A stretch of 64,000 bases of DNA from Spinacia oleracea (GCF_020520425.1 NC_079492.1:107357157-107421156); one strand, 5' to 3'. Positions 1 to 13,867 are shown, numbered from the stretch's first letter. A program made the numbers and translations. The notes: generated by a model from the letters alone, not told the origin.

Positions 1-780
1 ATGATATGTTACCTTTGTTTATGATCGGTTTTTAGAGGTCGAAGATTGTAGTTGTAGAGGGACGTGAGGGCTATGAGCTGGTGTTTTTCGCGGTGGTTTC
101 CGGTATAGTTTGATGGTGATTCGGTTGTGCCGAACGTAGATGGAACCCAACTTCGGCAATTAACTCTATTTTCTCTGGTGTTCACACGAGTGTTTGAGGA
201 TTTTCCCAAAACTTGAGTTATGAGATATATGCTTTGTATTTATAGGAAGGGGAGTACCCTAGGGTTATCAATTTGAGTAGTTAAAGATTCTAATGAGATA
301 AGGATGAGATTTCACGGTTGAGATTATACGGGTTGACTACGAAATCCTACAATCATGGTAAATTAGTTAGGATATTGTGCTTAGAGGTATATTCCTCCTA
401 GATTTTTGCTCGATACGGGTAGGACGCTACAATTGACGAGGATGATGATATTGTTTACTATATGATTTATTTATTTATTGATTGGTAGAACTATACGTGG
501 ATATTAACAAAAGTATAAGTTAGGGCTAAGGCTATAGCTAGAACCAACGTATAATAGGCTAAGACTCATCAGTGCAAAGTTGTTTAGAGTTTACTTTCTA
601 GCTAGTTAGTGTTATAAAAGTACTACTTAGATAGTTAGTGTTATAAAAATATTCCACAAAGTAAAAGCTAAGTTTATAAATTATACTATTATATATTATA
701 AATCTATATTATTATATGACTAAGGATATAAATCTAAGGTTGTATATAGTATTTTCCTTAGTGAAATATGGGATATTACA
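1..780 (-). mobile_element. Ty3/gypsy 3' LTR, cut by the window edge
   Basis: Positions 1-780 repeat positions 2915-3694 at a constant offset of 2914, and I found no difference in the parts compared. Read on the minus strand the LTR begins TGTAATATCCC at 780 and continues past base 1. It is the downstream LTR of the minus-strand element whose upstream LTR is 1189-3694. The near identity points to a recent insertion. The short ORFs inside are chance ORFs in LTR sequence. Confidence 0.85.
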
Positions 781-1188
781 ATCTACCATCCTTAAAAGAA
801 GTTTCGTCCCGAAACTTAAAATTAGAAAAAATATAGGTTATTACAATCTAGCATCCTTAAAAGAAGTTTCGTCCCGAAACTTAAAATTTGAAAAACAAAA
901 AACGACTTTAGTTGCAAAAGCTTAAAATAAAAATTATACCAAATTTTACTATATTTAAAGTAATGGGGATATACTTTCCAACTTAAAAAGGAGTTTGGGG
1001 ATCATATAATCACATCGCATAGATCACATAACTAACACATAGAAAGAGATACTCTCTTCAATTAAAAGGCTTGTCCTATACTTTTAACTTAACAGTTAAT
1101 TACCTATTTTAATCCTACACAACTCCAACGCTGAGATATGAAGATCTCTGCGTCAATCCCGAAGAGAGATTAGGCTCTGATACCATTT
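781..1188 (-). mobile_element. Residual internal region of the long-LTR gypsy element
   Basis: Only about 0.4 kb separates the two LTRs, so gag and pol are absent. Next to the 3' LTR lies the typical gypsy run-in to the polypurine tract (minus strand: CGGGACGAAACTTCTTTTAAGG). This block of roughly 55 bp is present twice, near 774-828 and 840-894. At the other end is a primer-binding site. The element is a non-autonomous derivative that must have relied on proteins from a relative, or a deletion product. Confidence 0.75.
1174..1185 (-). other. Primer-binding site for initiator tRNA-Met
   Basis: On the minus strand this reads TGGTATCAGAGC, the standard plant retrotransposon primer-binding site complementary to the 3' end of initiator methionine tRNA. 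It starts 3 nt after the LTR end at 1189, which fixes both the LTR boundary and the minus orientation. Confidence 0.85.
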
Positions 1189-3694
1189 TGTAACACCCCC
1201 AATTTCCATACCTGTTTAAGACTTATAGCGGAAGCATAAAATAATAAATTAAGGGTATTACCGCCACATTTAGGCTACAACCCAAATGTAAGGCTACGTT
1301 ATTCATCAATAATCCAACCTTTATAAATAAGTAAACATTGTCATAATTAAATAACTTAAACCAACTACCCAAAATATCGTCACAACTGAATTAAATAAAA
1401 CCCAACTGATTGCCTTTACGTGATCTACGTTCCTAATAACTTGCTACTAGTTGTTGTGAAACGGTCGCTCATGACGTGCCACGCATACCTGTAAATTGGA
1501 AAAGCATATACAGAAGGGAAACCACAAATCAGTGGAAATTGAGTAAGTACTACTTCACCCTGTAAAACATTTTCGAAAACCTTTTTCTTACTTTGGAAAA
1601 CATTTTATCTTAAAAACGTTTCATGCACAGATAGCACGTAACGAGCACACGCACTCAGTCCATAATTAACAGTTAATTAATTACTTTGAGGTAAGAGAAC
1701 AAGATAATTCCACCATAAATGTAGTTCAAGACTACCACCCTAATGGGTGTAACCACCAAAATAGGTCTTAGTCCTTAAGTGTGCACACCCCCCAGTGAGT
1801 ATTTTTAACTCAAAGGAGTAGAATAAGCCTAAGTCGTGCTAGTTAGCTCCGACTAAAATATTAAGACACGTTGTGTCGTACCACCAAAGTGTTCCTCATC
1901 TTAGGGGATCCTGCCTAAGATGTCTTACCAACAAGTATGTTTTGCATCAAGAGATTAGTGTTTTATCACAACCAAAATCATTATATTGTTCATTAACAAG
2001 CTTAATTATACTTATATTTAAACAAGTAGAACGTTATTCTTATATTTAACATTATTTAAACAAGTAGTTAAATAATATGAGTTCATACGCTAACACGAAC
2101 TCAAAGAAACCAAGTAGTCAAATACATATATTTAACACTATTTAACATTATTAACATTATTCCTACGCTAGCTCAAGGAAACCAAAGTTCCACATTATCA
2201 CATGCATCCACGGTAATAAACATGAGTTCCGTTTCACCGTTACTCGAACAATAGACAAAAGCGTAGAATATTAACCAGCTATAAAGACTAACTCTTAATC
2301 CAAATCACCTACTGTCTTCATGGATACATGAACATAAATTATCCAACAATTACCATACATGTATAGAAAACACGTTGCCATGTCAACTTATTTTTACAGG
2401 ATTTAGTAAGAAGGTGAACATAGTAACTTACCTTAGTAAGCTTAGTCTTACGAATCACTGCACAAAACAAACACTAGTAAGTCTCTTCACGCTCTACGTA
2501 CTCTACATACAAGTGTAAAATAATTGGTATTAATATATGCACGATCCGGGTATAGGCTATACCTATATATAACAAAATTCATATATACTACATATATGTG
2601 ATCGGTTATATTGATTTCCTACAATAATAGTTAGACTAACCGAGTAAATAAAGATCCTCTTCAATTCCAATCTTGTAGTATTAGTATATCAGAATAGTGT
2701 GGTTAATAAATTATACTATCATTAAGTCTAAAAACCAATAAAATTAATTTATTTAAAACTATTTGGTTGAATAAGATAAGAAGAGTCCAAGTTGAATCTT
2801 CAAACTCACGTGACCCTTGAAGGGAAGCTAAAGAAAATGGTTTACTTTCCAAAAACTCAAGTAATAAAGAAGTAAGAAATCGAGTAGTTACGAAGGCATA
2901 AGGCTATCTTTGAGATGATATGTTACCTTTGTTTATGATCGGTTTTTAGAGGTCGAAGATTGTAGTTGTAGAGGGACGTGAGGGCTATGAGCTGGTGTTT
3001 TTCGCGGTGGTTTCCGGTATAGTTTGATGGTGATTCGGTTGTGCCGAACGTAGATGGAACCCAACTTCGGCAATTAACTCTATTTTCTCTGGTGTTCACA
3101 CGAGTGTTTGAGGATTTTCCCAAAACTTGAGTTATGAGATATATGCTTTGTATTTATAGGAAGGGGAGTACCCTAGGGTTATCAATTTGAGTAGTTAAAG
3201 ATTCTAATGAGATAAGGATGAGATTTCACGGTTGAGATTATACGGGTTGACTACGAAATCCTACAATCATGGTAAATTAGTTAGGATATTGTGCTTAGAG
3301 GTATATTCCTCCTAGATTTTTGCTCGATACGGGTAGGACGCTACAATTGACGAGGATGATGATATTGTTTACTATATGATTTATTTATTTATTGATTGGT
3401 AGAACTATACGTGGATATTAACAAAAGTATAAGTTAGGGCTAAGGCTATAGCTAGAACCAACGTATAATAGGCTAAGACTCATCAGTGCAAAGTTGTTTA
3501 GAGTTTACTTTCTAGCTAGTTAGTGTTATAAAAGTACTACTTAGATAGTTAGTGTTATAAAAATATTCCACAAAGTAAAAGCTAAGTTTATAAATTATAC
3601 TATTATATATTATAAATCTATATTATTATATGACTAAGGATATAAATCTAAGGTTGTATATAGTATTTTCCTTAGTGAAATATGGGATATTACA
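1189..3694 (-). repeat. Ty3/gypsy 5' LTR, about 2.5 kb
   Basis: The segment is bounded by TGTAACACCCCC at 1189 and GGGATATTACA at 3694, so it has TG...CA ends on either strand. Its last 780 bases equal positions 1-780. The primer-binding site follows it on the minus strand. The long LTR, TGTAAYA-type ends and the downstream polypurine run-in resemble Del/Tekay-type chromoviruses, a lineage I infer only from these termini. The element interrupts the copia reading frame that resumes at 3698. Confidence 0.8.
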
Positions 3695-3697
3695 CAG

Positions 3698-3883
3698 AGA
3701 GTCAAGCATGTACTTCGTAGATTTCACCTTCTACGAGAGTTCGTTGAAAGAAAAGAAGTCGAGATAAGCAAAATTGGAACTGATGACAACATATCAGATC
3801 CATTGACTAAACCTCTGCCGCAGGCGAAGCACAACTCGCACACTGCAGCTATGGGAATCAAGCATATTGGAGAATGGCTTTGA
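3698..3883 (+). pseudogene. C-terminal end of Ty1/copia polyprotein (RNase H tail)
   Basis: An open frame runs up to the stop TGA at 3881-3883. It encodes the end of a copia RNase H domain: HLLREFVERKEVEISKI, then DNISDPLTKPL, and near the C terminus a MGIKHIGEWL-like ending. The rest of the polyprotein is separated from it by the gypsy LTR ending at 3694, and presumably continues left of the window. It belongs with the 3' UTR and LTR that follow. The element is dead unless spliced or excised, because the insertion breaks pol. Confidence 0.85.
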
Positions 3884-4748
3884 TGTCTCTGTTTAATGTT
3901 TTAAAGTTTTAGAGTTTAAATCTTTGTAAAACATTATTGGTTAATCATTCACAATAAATGAAGAGAATTCATTTTTCCATTTAATTTGTGGTTTATTAAA
4001 TGATGAGTCCCTTCAATTTGACGATATATTCAAGATAGACTGTCAGGACCAGTCCTGTGACTAAGAAATGTCTATCAAGTGAACTTGAATGTCAAAGGTT
4101 GAAAATAGTCCCTAGTCGGAGTTTTCTATAAAATTGGACGCATAGAAAATGTTAGACGACTAGAATGCAAGATGACTAGTAGTTCTGTTTCTTGAACTAT
4201 GTGGACATGGCAATGTCATAATCATTTGCATAGATATTTACTTTGTGAAGACTAGTATCGGACAAGACCTATGAAACTTTACTGTAAGAGATGAAAATCT
4301 GTCATAAGTAAATTTCATTAAAATTATTAGACACTAAATCCTCAATACCTGAGTGATTTGAGATTACTTGTTTGAGAACTGGTTGCTTTGACGTTGACCA
4401 ACCGTCGCACCGTAAAAGGAGGCTATAAAGGCAACGCTCAGGTAATCACCTATCAAACGAAGTCTAATCTCAAGATCGCAAGATTGGGATTGTCCTCCCA
4501 TTAATCGGGATGAGATGCTTAAAAGTTGTACAAGGCCACTCGGAGAGCTAGAAACTGTGAAATGCATGGCCGTGCTCGGATGAATCATAGGCTATGATTA
4601 TCTGTTTATTTGATCAGTTGAACTCTGAAACCGAGAAACACCTCTGGACATAATAAGGATGACAACTCTTACCTTATGTTCAAGAGCAAGCATCGAGCGA
4701 CAAAGGAATTAGGAAATGCACACTTGTCCCTAAGGACAAGTGGGAGAC
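3884..4748 (+). mobile_element. Copia 3' untranslated region and polypurine tract
   Basis: This 0.87-kb stretch lies between the pol stop and the 3' LTR and has no credible ORF. It ends with AAGGACAAGTGGGAGAC immediately before the LTR, a typical copia polypurine tract used to prime plus-strand DNA synthesis. Confidence 0.75.
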
Positions 4749-5077
4749 TGAAGGAAATAATGCCCTTGGTCCAAGTATGCATTCAATGATAAGTCTAATA
4801 TATGCGGTTCAGTATTAATTAACAAGTTAATAATTCAGTGAGATCAAGTGAGCTGAATGCCTAGCTAGAGGCCGCTTCAGTTCAAGTGGAATTAATGATA
4901 TTAATCCACAGCTTACTCTTGACTGAACCCGTAGGGTCACACAAATAGTACGTAACCGGATCAAGTATTTAATGGCATTAAATACTCCATCTATGGATAT
5001 TCGGAATCGACGGATCTTGGTTTCAGTGGGAGCTGAGATCGTCACAGGCAAGAAATGAATACTCCGGAAACGATGAT

Positions 5078-5330
5078 ATTGCCGGAAACGGAAACATGGT
5101 ACGTATCGGAAAATATTATCGGAAATGGAAATATTGCCGGAATCGGAAATATTGCCGGAAACGGAAATATTGTCAGAATCGGAAATATTATCGGAATCGG
5201 AAAATAATTCCGGAAACGGAAATATTAAATATTTGTTCGAAACGGAAATTGATTCCGGAATCGAAAATATTAAATATTGTTCGTATCGGAAATGAATTCC
5301 GGAATCGGGAATTTAATCGGAAGCGTATCG
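5078..5330 (+). repeat. 18-bp tandem repeats in copia LTR U3 region
   Basis: Variants of the unit GGAAATATTGCCGGAATC are repeated many times, upstream of the LTR TATA box. The same array occurs in inverted copy b (about 55900-56200) and in copy c (about 57830-58140). Its U3 position suggests an enhancer-like or nucleosome-phasing role, which is inference. Confidence 0.8.
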
Positions 5331-5707
5331 TACGAATTAGCATCGGACGAGGCCCGCTAGACGAAGGCCCAGCACGAAGCTAGGACATCGCCCAGCGAGC
5401 CAACACGCACCATCGCATGCCAAGCCTCGACCAGGCCCAGCGCAAGGCCAGGCCCAGCCAAGGCCTGGGGCGCGCGCGCGAGAGCACAGCAGTGGGCCGA
5501 GCGCTGTGCGCCTAGTGTGGGCCGCAAGGCTTGCGCGGGTGTACGGTGCTCATGCAATGCTTGTGCGGGAATCCTAAAGCAATCGGGATTCGAAATATGA
5601 TTAAATCCTAAAACTATTAGATAATGATTATTTAATTAGAGTCCTAGTAGGATTATAATTAAATAAATTAGTATCCTAATAGGATTCCAAAACCTTTTCC
5701 ATAACTC

Positions 5708-5716
5708 TATAAATAG
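5708..5716 (+). promoter_or_regulatory. TATA box of copia LTR copy a
   Basis: TATAAATAG follows CCATAACTC and precedes the transcribed part of the LTR. It is conserved in position in copies b and c (55501-55509 minus strand, 58536-58544). Confidence 0.6.
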
Positions 5717-6468
5717 GTGCCTAGGGTCACATATTTACATAGATTATTCAAGTATTCAAAGTGAGTTTTTGAGAGAAAAATTCAGTCACATACCTTGCCT
5801 AAAAGTGCCGAAATTATTAGTACCTTAAGGGCGATTCTAGTTGGTCAATCTTAAGGCGGATCCGGACGTGCTGTGGACTATCTACGGAGGGACAACACTT
5901 GGAGTCCTAAAGACTTGTTCTTGTTCGGTTCGGGCGCAGCTAGGGAAGGCACGCAACAAAGAGTATGCATCTAAACTATGCTATATGATTATGTGTAAAT
6001 AATAATTCCTGGCTAAATGGTTTTTCCGCATGATTTATGAATTGTCATATGTATCATAACCTAACAGCTTCATGTAGTGTATCACAGTCGTGGAAAACTT
6101 CAAATCCAGGCTTTTGGATTCCTCCTAGAACGATTGGTTCAGGGAGGCCATAACAGGGGTAGTCCTCACCTTCACGCACAAATATACCGTTCATAGTCAG
6201 CTGGTATGATGGCAAGAAAGGATCATGTCCATGTTTAGCAATTATTTTTCTGGTACGTTCTCGTGCATCATATTCGATTAGTTCACGCTAGCTCTATCGG
6301 TTGATAACCTAAACTGAAGTGAGTTGAACGAGTAGGTAGGGGAGGGTAGACATTTCCTTTTATCCCCGTGCCTAACGGTATCCCAGGGAAGTAGCCTTCA
6401 GATAGCATCATGGAATATACGCCTGGGTTTAGTGAGGATCAAGGAATGCAAGTTCATACTCTTCACTA

Positions 6469-6785
6469 CTCCCTCCGTCCCATAATTATCTTCCTGTTTG
6501 ACCAAAAACACGAATTTTAAGAAAAGTGGAATATAGTACATGAAAAAGTGGAATAAAGTACAAATGATGATTGAGTTGTATGGAAAAATGGAATGAAGTA
6601 CATGTGTAAGAGAATATAGTACATTGGAAAAGTGGAATATAGTACACGGGTGGGGTTTTCAATTCAATTTTAATTAATATAGTACATGAGAAAGTGGGGA
6701 CCTTAGTAGCCAAAATTAGAAACAGGAAGATAATTTTGGGACGCTCGTTTAGGAAAGCAGGAAGATAATTTTGGGACAGAGGGAG
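6469..6785. mobile_element. Stowaway-like MITE
   Basis: The terminal inverted repeats are CTCCCTCCGTCCCA at the left and the complementary GGGACAGAGGGAG at the right. They are flanked by TA at 6467-6468 and 6786-6787, the Tc1/mariner target site. The right terminal region is partly duplicated inside the element (AGGAAGATAATTTTGGGAC occurs twice). It lies within the gypsy remnant. Confidence 0.85.
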
Positions 6786-7031
6786 TAGTTCGGACTGATT
6801 CGTCCATTTGGAAACCATACAAGTCGTCAGTCGGGACCCGTGATTTGGGATAGTGATTTGTATATTATCGAGCATCTCACATCGAGTGGTGGAGCATTTA
6901 TGGCTATTGTTACTCCGTTGTGGTTAAGTTTAACCATTTGGTGTAGGGTTAATGCTACACCTCTTAAGTCATGGATCCAAGGGGGTCCAAGTAGGAAATT
7001 GAAAGTGGGCTTGATGTCCACTACTTGAAAG

Positions 7032-7562
7032 TAGGTGTGAGCAAAAAGTTAGGGTATACTAATCAGAACCAGATCCTTTTAGGAACCTGAGGTTCCGGTT
7101 CTGGGTAACAAAATTAGAAACATGTTGCAACATGTTCCGGTTCTCAATTTTTTGGAACGAGTACCTTGTTCGGTACCATGTACACACCAATACTAATATG
7201 AAATACCCATAAGGGGCCGGGCAATAAAAAAATACTTCATGTGCCCAAAAAATAAAATAATATAATCCAAGCTAATATTTAGAAAATATAAATAAATAAT
7301 TACATTTTAAGCCCAAACTATAAAACAATCAAAGCTCAAACCATAAATTAGCTTTTTTCAATAAATTAATAATAATTTATTTAAAATTTTAAAATGTCAG
7401 GGTACCCTGAACCGGAACCTGTTAGAACAAGTTCCGATTCCGGTTCTCATATTCAGGAACCTGTTGTAACAAGTTTCGGTTCCGGTTATCATTTTCAGTA
7501 ACCTGTTGCAATAGGTTCCGGTTCCTGAAATTTTGACAGGGTACCCTATTGTGCTCACCCTC
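7032..7562. mobile_element. hAT-like MITE inside gypsy remnant
   Basis: The ends are imperfect inverted repeats, TAGGTGTGAGCA and TGCTCACCCTC. The flanking 8-bp duplications are CTTGAAAG (7024-7031) and CTTAAAAG (7563-7570), with one mismatch. The interior is rich in GGAACCGGAACCTGTT-type inverted words. Excision restores the protease-region frame of the gypsy remnant. Confidence 0.7.
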
Positions 7563-8700
7563 CTTAAAAGTATGTAGTCCGTGCTACAGGTCCAGTTTGA
7601 ATGGTAAGACGGGCTTTGTCATGGACTAGTCTTCTAGAATTTTCATAGGCTCATATTCCTTGGGTAGAAGGCTAAAAGTCAGCTTCTTTCAAGCCCAAAA
7701 ATCGAGCGGTTTGCAATGGACAAACATTAACGGCTAAACCGTTGTTTACCAAGCTTAATAGGATGTTCTTCCCTTTACATCAAATTACAAAGCATGCCTT
7801 ATTATGTGCACTTCCTTCTTTGGGCAAATCCTTTTTAGTGAAGATTATTGCCAGATCTTCAATGTAACCAGTCACATGGTTCACCAGGCAATCTGGCAAA
7901 ATGTCACTTGGAACTACAATATAGTTTAGTGGTCTGATGATCTTTTCATGATGTTGTCTTGAAGTGCACATCAAGTCCCATGTGCTAATCTCGGTCCTGA
8001 TTTTCTTTAGCTGCATTAAGAGTGGATCCTCGATCAGTTCTGCCATAGTGCGGTGTGGTGGGTTTTTTAGAAGTTTGTCGAGCAGGGACATCGTCCACAG
8101 GTGGTGGGTGGATGTTAGGTTGGTATCGCCTTCCAGATCGAGTTTGATTAAATACCTCATACTCTTCTAGAGTAGGGTTCTTAGGCCAAGTCTCAGTGAG
8201 GTAATCATCGTCAGCAGCCTCAGCTAGAGATAGGTAGATGTCTTCAGCATCGTCAGCCCATATCCTGCAGGCGTGACCATTCAGGTCAAGTGCTGGTAGT
8301 TTGGCTAGAGGCTCCCCTTGAGGCGTTATGTAGATAATAGGATCAAAGTTTGCGAGCTCAGGGTCGTCTATGAAAATGCAACATGTTCCTAGAGGGATCT
8401 TGTCGCTGCTTGGTTTTCCGACATTTGGTAGAGGGAATATTTCGTCCTCTATCATATCTTGGATTGTGTTCTCTTGGTTCCAGCAATACTCAATGTCATG
8501 ACCATTGCCTCTGTGAAACTTGCAGTAGGCAGAGCCATTTTCTAATATTTATTCTTGATTTCAGGGTTGTGTTGGTCCGATTGGGAACAACTTTCCTTGA
8601 GCATTCAGCCTCTCATAGGCAGCGGTGAGAGTTGATCCTAATGGGGTAAACTTTCTGTCCTTAGTAATGGTATGATCAAGCTAGTTAAAAGTTCCATTTA

Positions 8701-9107
8701 TACTTCTTCAACGATTGTTTAGCCTTTCACATTACACTGTCTTGGGTGTGCAATCATTATCTTTAATAAATACAACTAGTGCAAAAATTACTAAAATAAG
8801 ACAACCAACGCGATACAATGACAGTTTAATAATAGCAAAATGGACGATTGTTAATATATCACAGATTACTCTCGATTATAAATTGAACAAGAAATTCAAC
8901 TAAACAAAAACAAAATAATGAACGAATTTAATTCTGAACTCTTTGTGTCCTTCCTCTGCCCAGACTTTAAAAGCCAAGTCTCAGACAACAATGTCAATAA
9001 ACTTGGGATAGGTCATATAAAAAAAAAAGTATCTTCAAGCTGTAACTTCCTTGCGCCAAAAGAGAAGATTATTCTTCTTCCAACTCTATAATCCAACAGA
9101 AAATAAT
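8701..9107. other. Intergenic spacer between gypsy remnant and actin 3' end
   Basis: AT-rich sequence with no supported gene. The part nearest 9107 is expected to include the actin 3' UTR, but I see no decisive polyadenylation signal that fixes its end. Confidence 0.5.
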
Positions 9108-10812
<1,705 letters not shown>

Positions 10813-12192
10813 CTTATATAACTAGCTGGAGCAGAAGATTTAAAAATTAGTACACACCAAATGACAAGCAGGAGCAGGAACAAAATAACAATACAATTTA
10901 ACCCAACAATAGTTGTGAAACCATACATATTTAAAGGATCAATTACATAGCTTTCGCACCACTCAATGCAACAAGCAGAGTTAAATTTTTTAAAAAGGCA
11001 TCCATTTGTTGACATCTTAGCTAACAAAAGTAGGCTACCATAAGATTTGTGCAGTTATATTACAATGGTGATGTCTGAGCTAACACAAGAAGGCTATCAT
11101 AAGATGAGCGCACTAATACTTCAATATGTAAATCAGTTCCACAGTTCCATCCTATCAAATTGCATTATTGCAGCTATTCATATCCATGTTTTTGGAGACT
11201 AATACGCGTGAAATTTTCACAAGCATAATTCTATCAAACTTTAGATCCGTTTTAAATTGCTCATGAACATCAACATGGCATGGTCATTTAAACAACTTTT
11301 CCTTGGAGCTTTGTTAGGACTAAACGCAATAGTATCACAGAACATTCATTTAGTGAGTCGGTAATGGTAAACATCAGCATAATCTATAAATAGATAAATC
11401 CCCAAAGGTAGAATTATTGGTCAATGCTCTTATTACACATCAAACTTTCGCTTAAATTGTACAAAAACAACTGCATGTTTCCTTGACCAGAAAATAATGG
11501 CACCAAACCACGTGATTAGTGAAACCATTATCAGTGAAATGCCATGGTTTGCTGACTGGCTAAAGAAAATAGTGCCTGATATAAGTTTTATTTACAAAGA
11601 CACGAGTTTAGAGGCTAACATTTTCAAAACAAAGGACATTGATTCTCAATTCTCAGGGAAGAACTGTAGTAAATGACATTGTAAGTTATAAATAATAAAA
11701 AATGAACAAAAGTGGGATTCAATGTTGGCTTTAATGCACAGGTACGAACTTCTACGCAATAAACGGGCATTGCGCATGACCTAAAACTAGTTTTGACGAA
11801 GATGACATTGCAAGCTGCATATAGGAACAGTTACATACTCGCCAAAACACAATAAAGAAAAGAAAAAAAAAATGCGGATTAATCAAATTATCACAAACCA
11901 ATGGTTACGTTTCAACGATTAAAATCACGATTATAGACGATGATCCCTAATTATGCACTCAATTACACTTAATCCAACCAGTAGCTTAATTATATCCACA
12001 TTATTACGAATAGAAAGTGTGCGATCAATAAAAAAGAACATCAGAAAGCAACAAAATCAAACCGATCAGCAAATCATCATCAAAACTCCTCGATCATAAT
12101 TGAACAATCGCATCTTTAAATCAAACTCACATTTCAACCGTAATTCGAAAAAAGGCAATGAAAAATGAACGAAGTAAGAGAAATGCGTTTAC
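10813..12192 (-). other. ACT: Leader intron of actin (in 5' UTR)
   Basis: Plant actin genes usually carry an intron just upstream of the start codon. Here a donor site (CTTAAG|GTAAACG on the minus strand) is at 12193/12192. An acceptor CAG or AAG lies within about 20 nt of the ATG. The intron is about 1.37 kb and AT-rich. Leader introns in this family are known to boost expression. The precise acceptor is not certain. Confidence 0.75.
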
Positions 12193-12300
12193 CTTAAGAT
12201 TGTTTAGCGATTGAAGAGGAGATGGAAAGCGGGATTGGTTATGGTGAAAAGGAAGATGAAAGAATGAAGAGAGAGGAAAAGGAGAGGGAAGGAAAAAAAA
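12193..12300 (-). promoter_or_regulatory. ACT: Actin 5' UTR exon and start region
   Basis: On the minus strand this is a pyrimidine-rich leader (CTTCCCTCTCCTTTTCCTCTC and similar) ending at the splice donor. CT-rich leaders are common in strongly expressed plant genes. A TATA-like ACTATATTC lies further upstream near 12370, but I cannot confirm it as the core promoter. Confidence 0.5.
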
Positions 12301-13192
12301 GGGTTACAAAAATAGGGAGTGTGTAGAAAAACAAAAATGGTGGTTGTCCACCCCTTTTCAGTTTTGAATATAGTAAATGTTTAATGGTTTATTTGGGCTC
12401 AACACCTCCAGAAGAAGCGGTCGATTTTGTGAATTCTCCGGGCACCACTAATTTACACCCAGCTGTCGGAGATGCACGTTCTCGCGCATCGTGGGTCCCT
12501 CTTATGAAGGAGGGAAGGAAAGGGTTTTGGTTTTCAACTTAAATAAAGGGCCAACCATTCTTATTAATTTGGGTCGTTATTTTCTTTGAATATGGGCTTT
12601 CAAGTTTTTGACAAGTAGTGACCCACTGACCTATCGAAGGACCTCTTTGATCCAATGATCATATTTGTCCATTATAATATGGGAAACCTATCATTTTGTT
12701 GTTGTTAGGAATTGAGTTGTAGGCTACTTGGGTCTTGCCGTCTTGGAGTATCATTTAGAGCATTTTTAATAATTAAAGTGACAAGGTGATACGTGTCATC
12801 ACCTCATCAATCTACCATTTTCTCCATCTTTAATAATTAAAGTCTAGAAAACTCAAAAGACACCCATATAAAAATTTATTAAAAAACTAAATAAGTAAGT
12901 GTTATGTGTTGTGTCTATCCGACCTCTTTTTCTATGGCCAATTTTCGTCAATGTTTATATGATTATTTTAATATTCATTTATTTTGCTATCGACATTACA
13001 TTTTATGTTACATTATCACGATTGCGATTGTTTAATGTTATTCAGATTAATTTAGTAATAGCCTTAAAAGTTATTTTTTTATATTTATATCTTACACTAA
13101 ACAAAAAAATTACGATTTACATGAATAATATAAATTTTTATAATACCTAGAAAGTTATCATATGTCGAGCAATATAAGTTATTCTAATCCTT
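12301..13192. other. Intergenic region upstream of actin
   Basis: The proximal few hundred bases presumably include the actin promoter. Beyond that the sequence is AT-rich, with a local repeat of TTTAATAATTAAAGT (near 12765 and 12830) and no supported gene. Confidence 0.4.
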
Positions 13193-13231
13193 ATCAAATG
13201 CTCTGGTATATTGCACGGGTTAAATTGCTAG
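13193..13231 (+). mobile_element. Degenerate Helitron 3' terminus (weak)
   Basis: TTGCACGGGTTAAATTGCTAG followed by T closely resembles the tail of the clearer terminus at 49672-49698 (GCACGGGCTAAAATCTAG|T). The left arm of the usual hairpin is missing, and I could not place the 5' end. Confidence 0.35.
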
Positions 13232-13867
13232 TTAATTATTAAATAGCAAAATAAATACATTCTTGGATGTACTAATTTTACATAGCCAAGAATAATATAG
13301 ATTTTATAGGTTAGAAGACATTGACGATATTACACCCCATGGCCCCTGCTACAATTCTACATGTCTCGAGCAGTTTGAGCTTATCCAATGCTACGGGAGT
13401 TTTTGGTTTGGTGTACGTAGAAACAACAGTAGAAGACAAGAATGGAGTTTAATATAAATTGTTCAATTAAAGTTGGAATGCTAGCTAATAAAAGTGAATG
13501 AAAAGACATAATGGTTTAGTTAAAATGAACCACAATGAAGAGAAAAATGTGTTATATGATTTTAGAAATTAAAGAAAAAAATAAATAAAAGGGGAGGATG
13601 ACATGTGGCATGTAAATCGTCCTATTTAAAATATTAGTATATATTTTTTGGTATGGGACCAAATAAAGAAAGTAATTCAAAATTATGTTTTCCCTCTTTT
13701 TTTCACCAAAAAAGCGATTTCAGCCAAACCAAACGAAGACTATAAATCTCCAAAGCCTAACATTTTAAGCTAGTAGGTATTCATTATGACATTACTCTTG
13801 TACGTAGTAATTAGTTTAGTCTACAATAGCATATTTTGTTTGAGACGTCTTAAAAAGTTGTACGAAG

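Larger units (their letters stand above)
4749..6066 (+). repeat. Copia 3' LTR, copy a
   Basis: It begins TGAAGGAAATAATGCCC and ends CATAACCTAACA. It is the same family as the LTRs at 55146-56521 (inverted) and 57503-58898. It is shorter (1318 bp) mainly because it lacks a segment of about 60 bp present at 57851-57909, where repeated CGGAAACGGAAA-type words flank the gap. A TATA box, TATAAATAG, is at 5708-5716. It abuts the gypsy remnant at 6067, so the copia element inserted into that remnant. Confidence 0.9.
6067..8700 (-). pseudogene. Decayed Tat-like Ty3/gypsy gag-protease remnant
   Basis: Read on the minus strand from about 8690, the pieces are in family order. They start with FTPLGSTLTAAYERL and a zinc-knuckle-like CKFHRGNGHDIEYC, then EEYEVFNQTRSGRRY, then LMQLKKIRTEISTWDL and a late IIFTKKDLPKEG. 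The protease region follows, and then GYFPGIPLGTGIKGN near the left end. The copy is dead. It has in-frame stops (two before the zinc knuckle and several in protease), a frameshift near 8060-8090, and a protease core reading LVNNGLAVNV, in which the catalytic Asp is Asn. MITEs at 6469-6785 and 7032-7562 split it. Removing the second with one TSD copy restores the frame across RTTYF/QVVDI. The copia LTR truncates it at 6066. Lineage is inferred from the motif set. Confidence 0.8.

Noticed and set aside
5096..5557. ORFs through the copia LTR tandem array and GC-rich part
   Set aside because: They arise from the 18-bp repeat and from GC-rich LTR sequence, recur only within LTR copies and show no domain.
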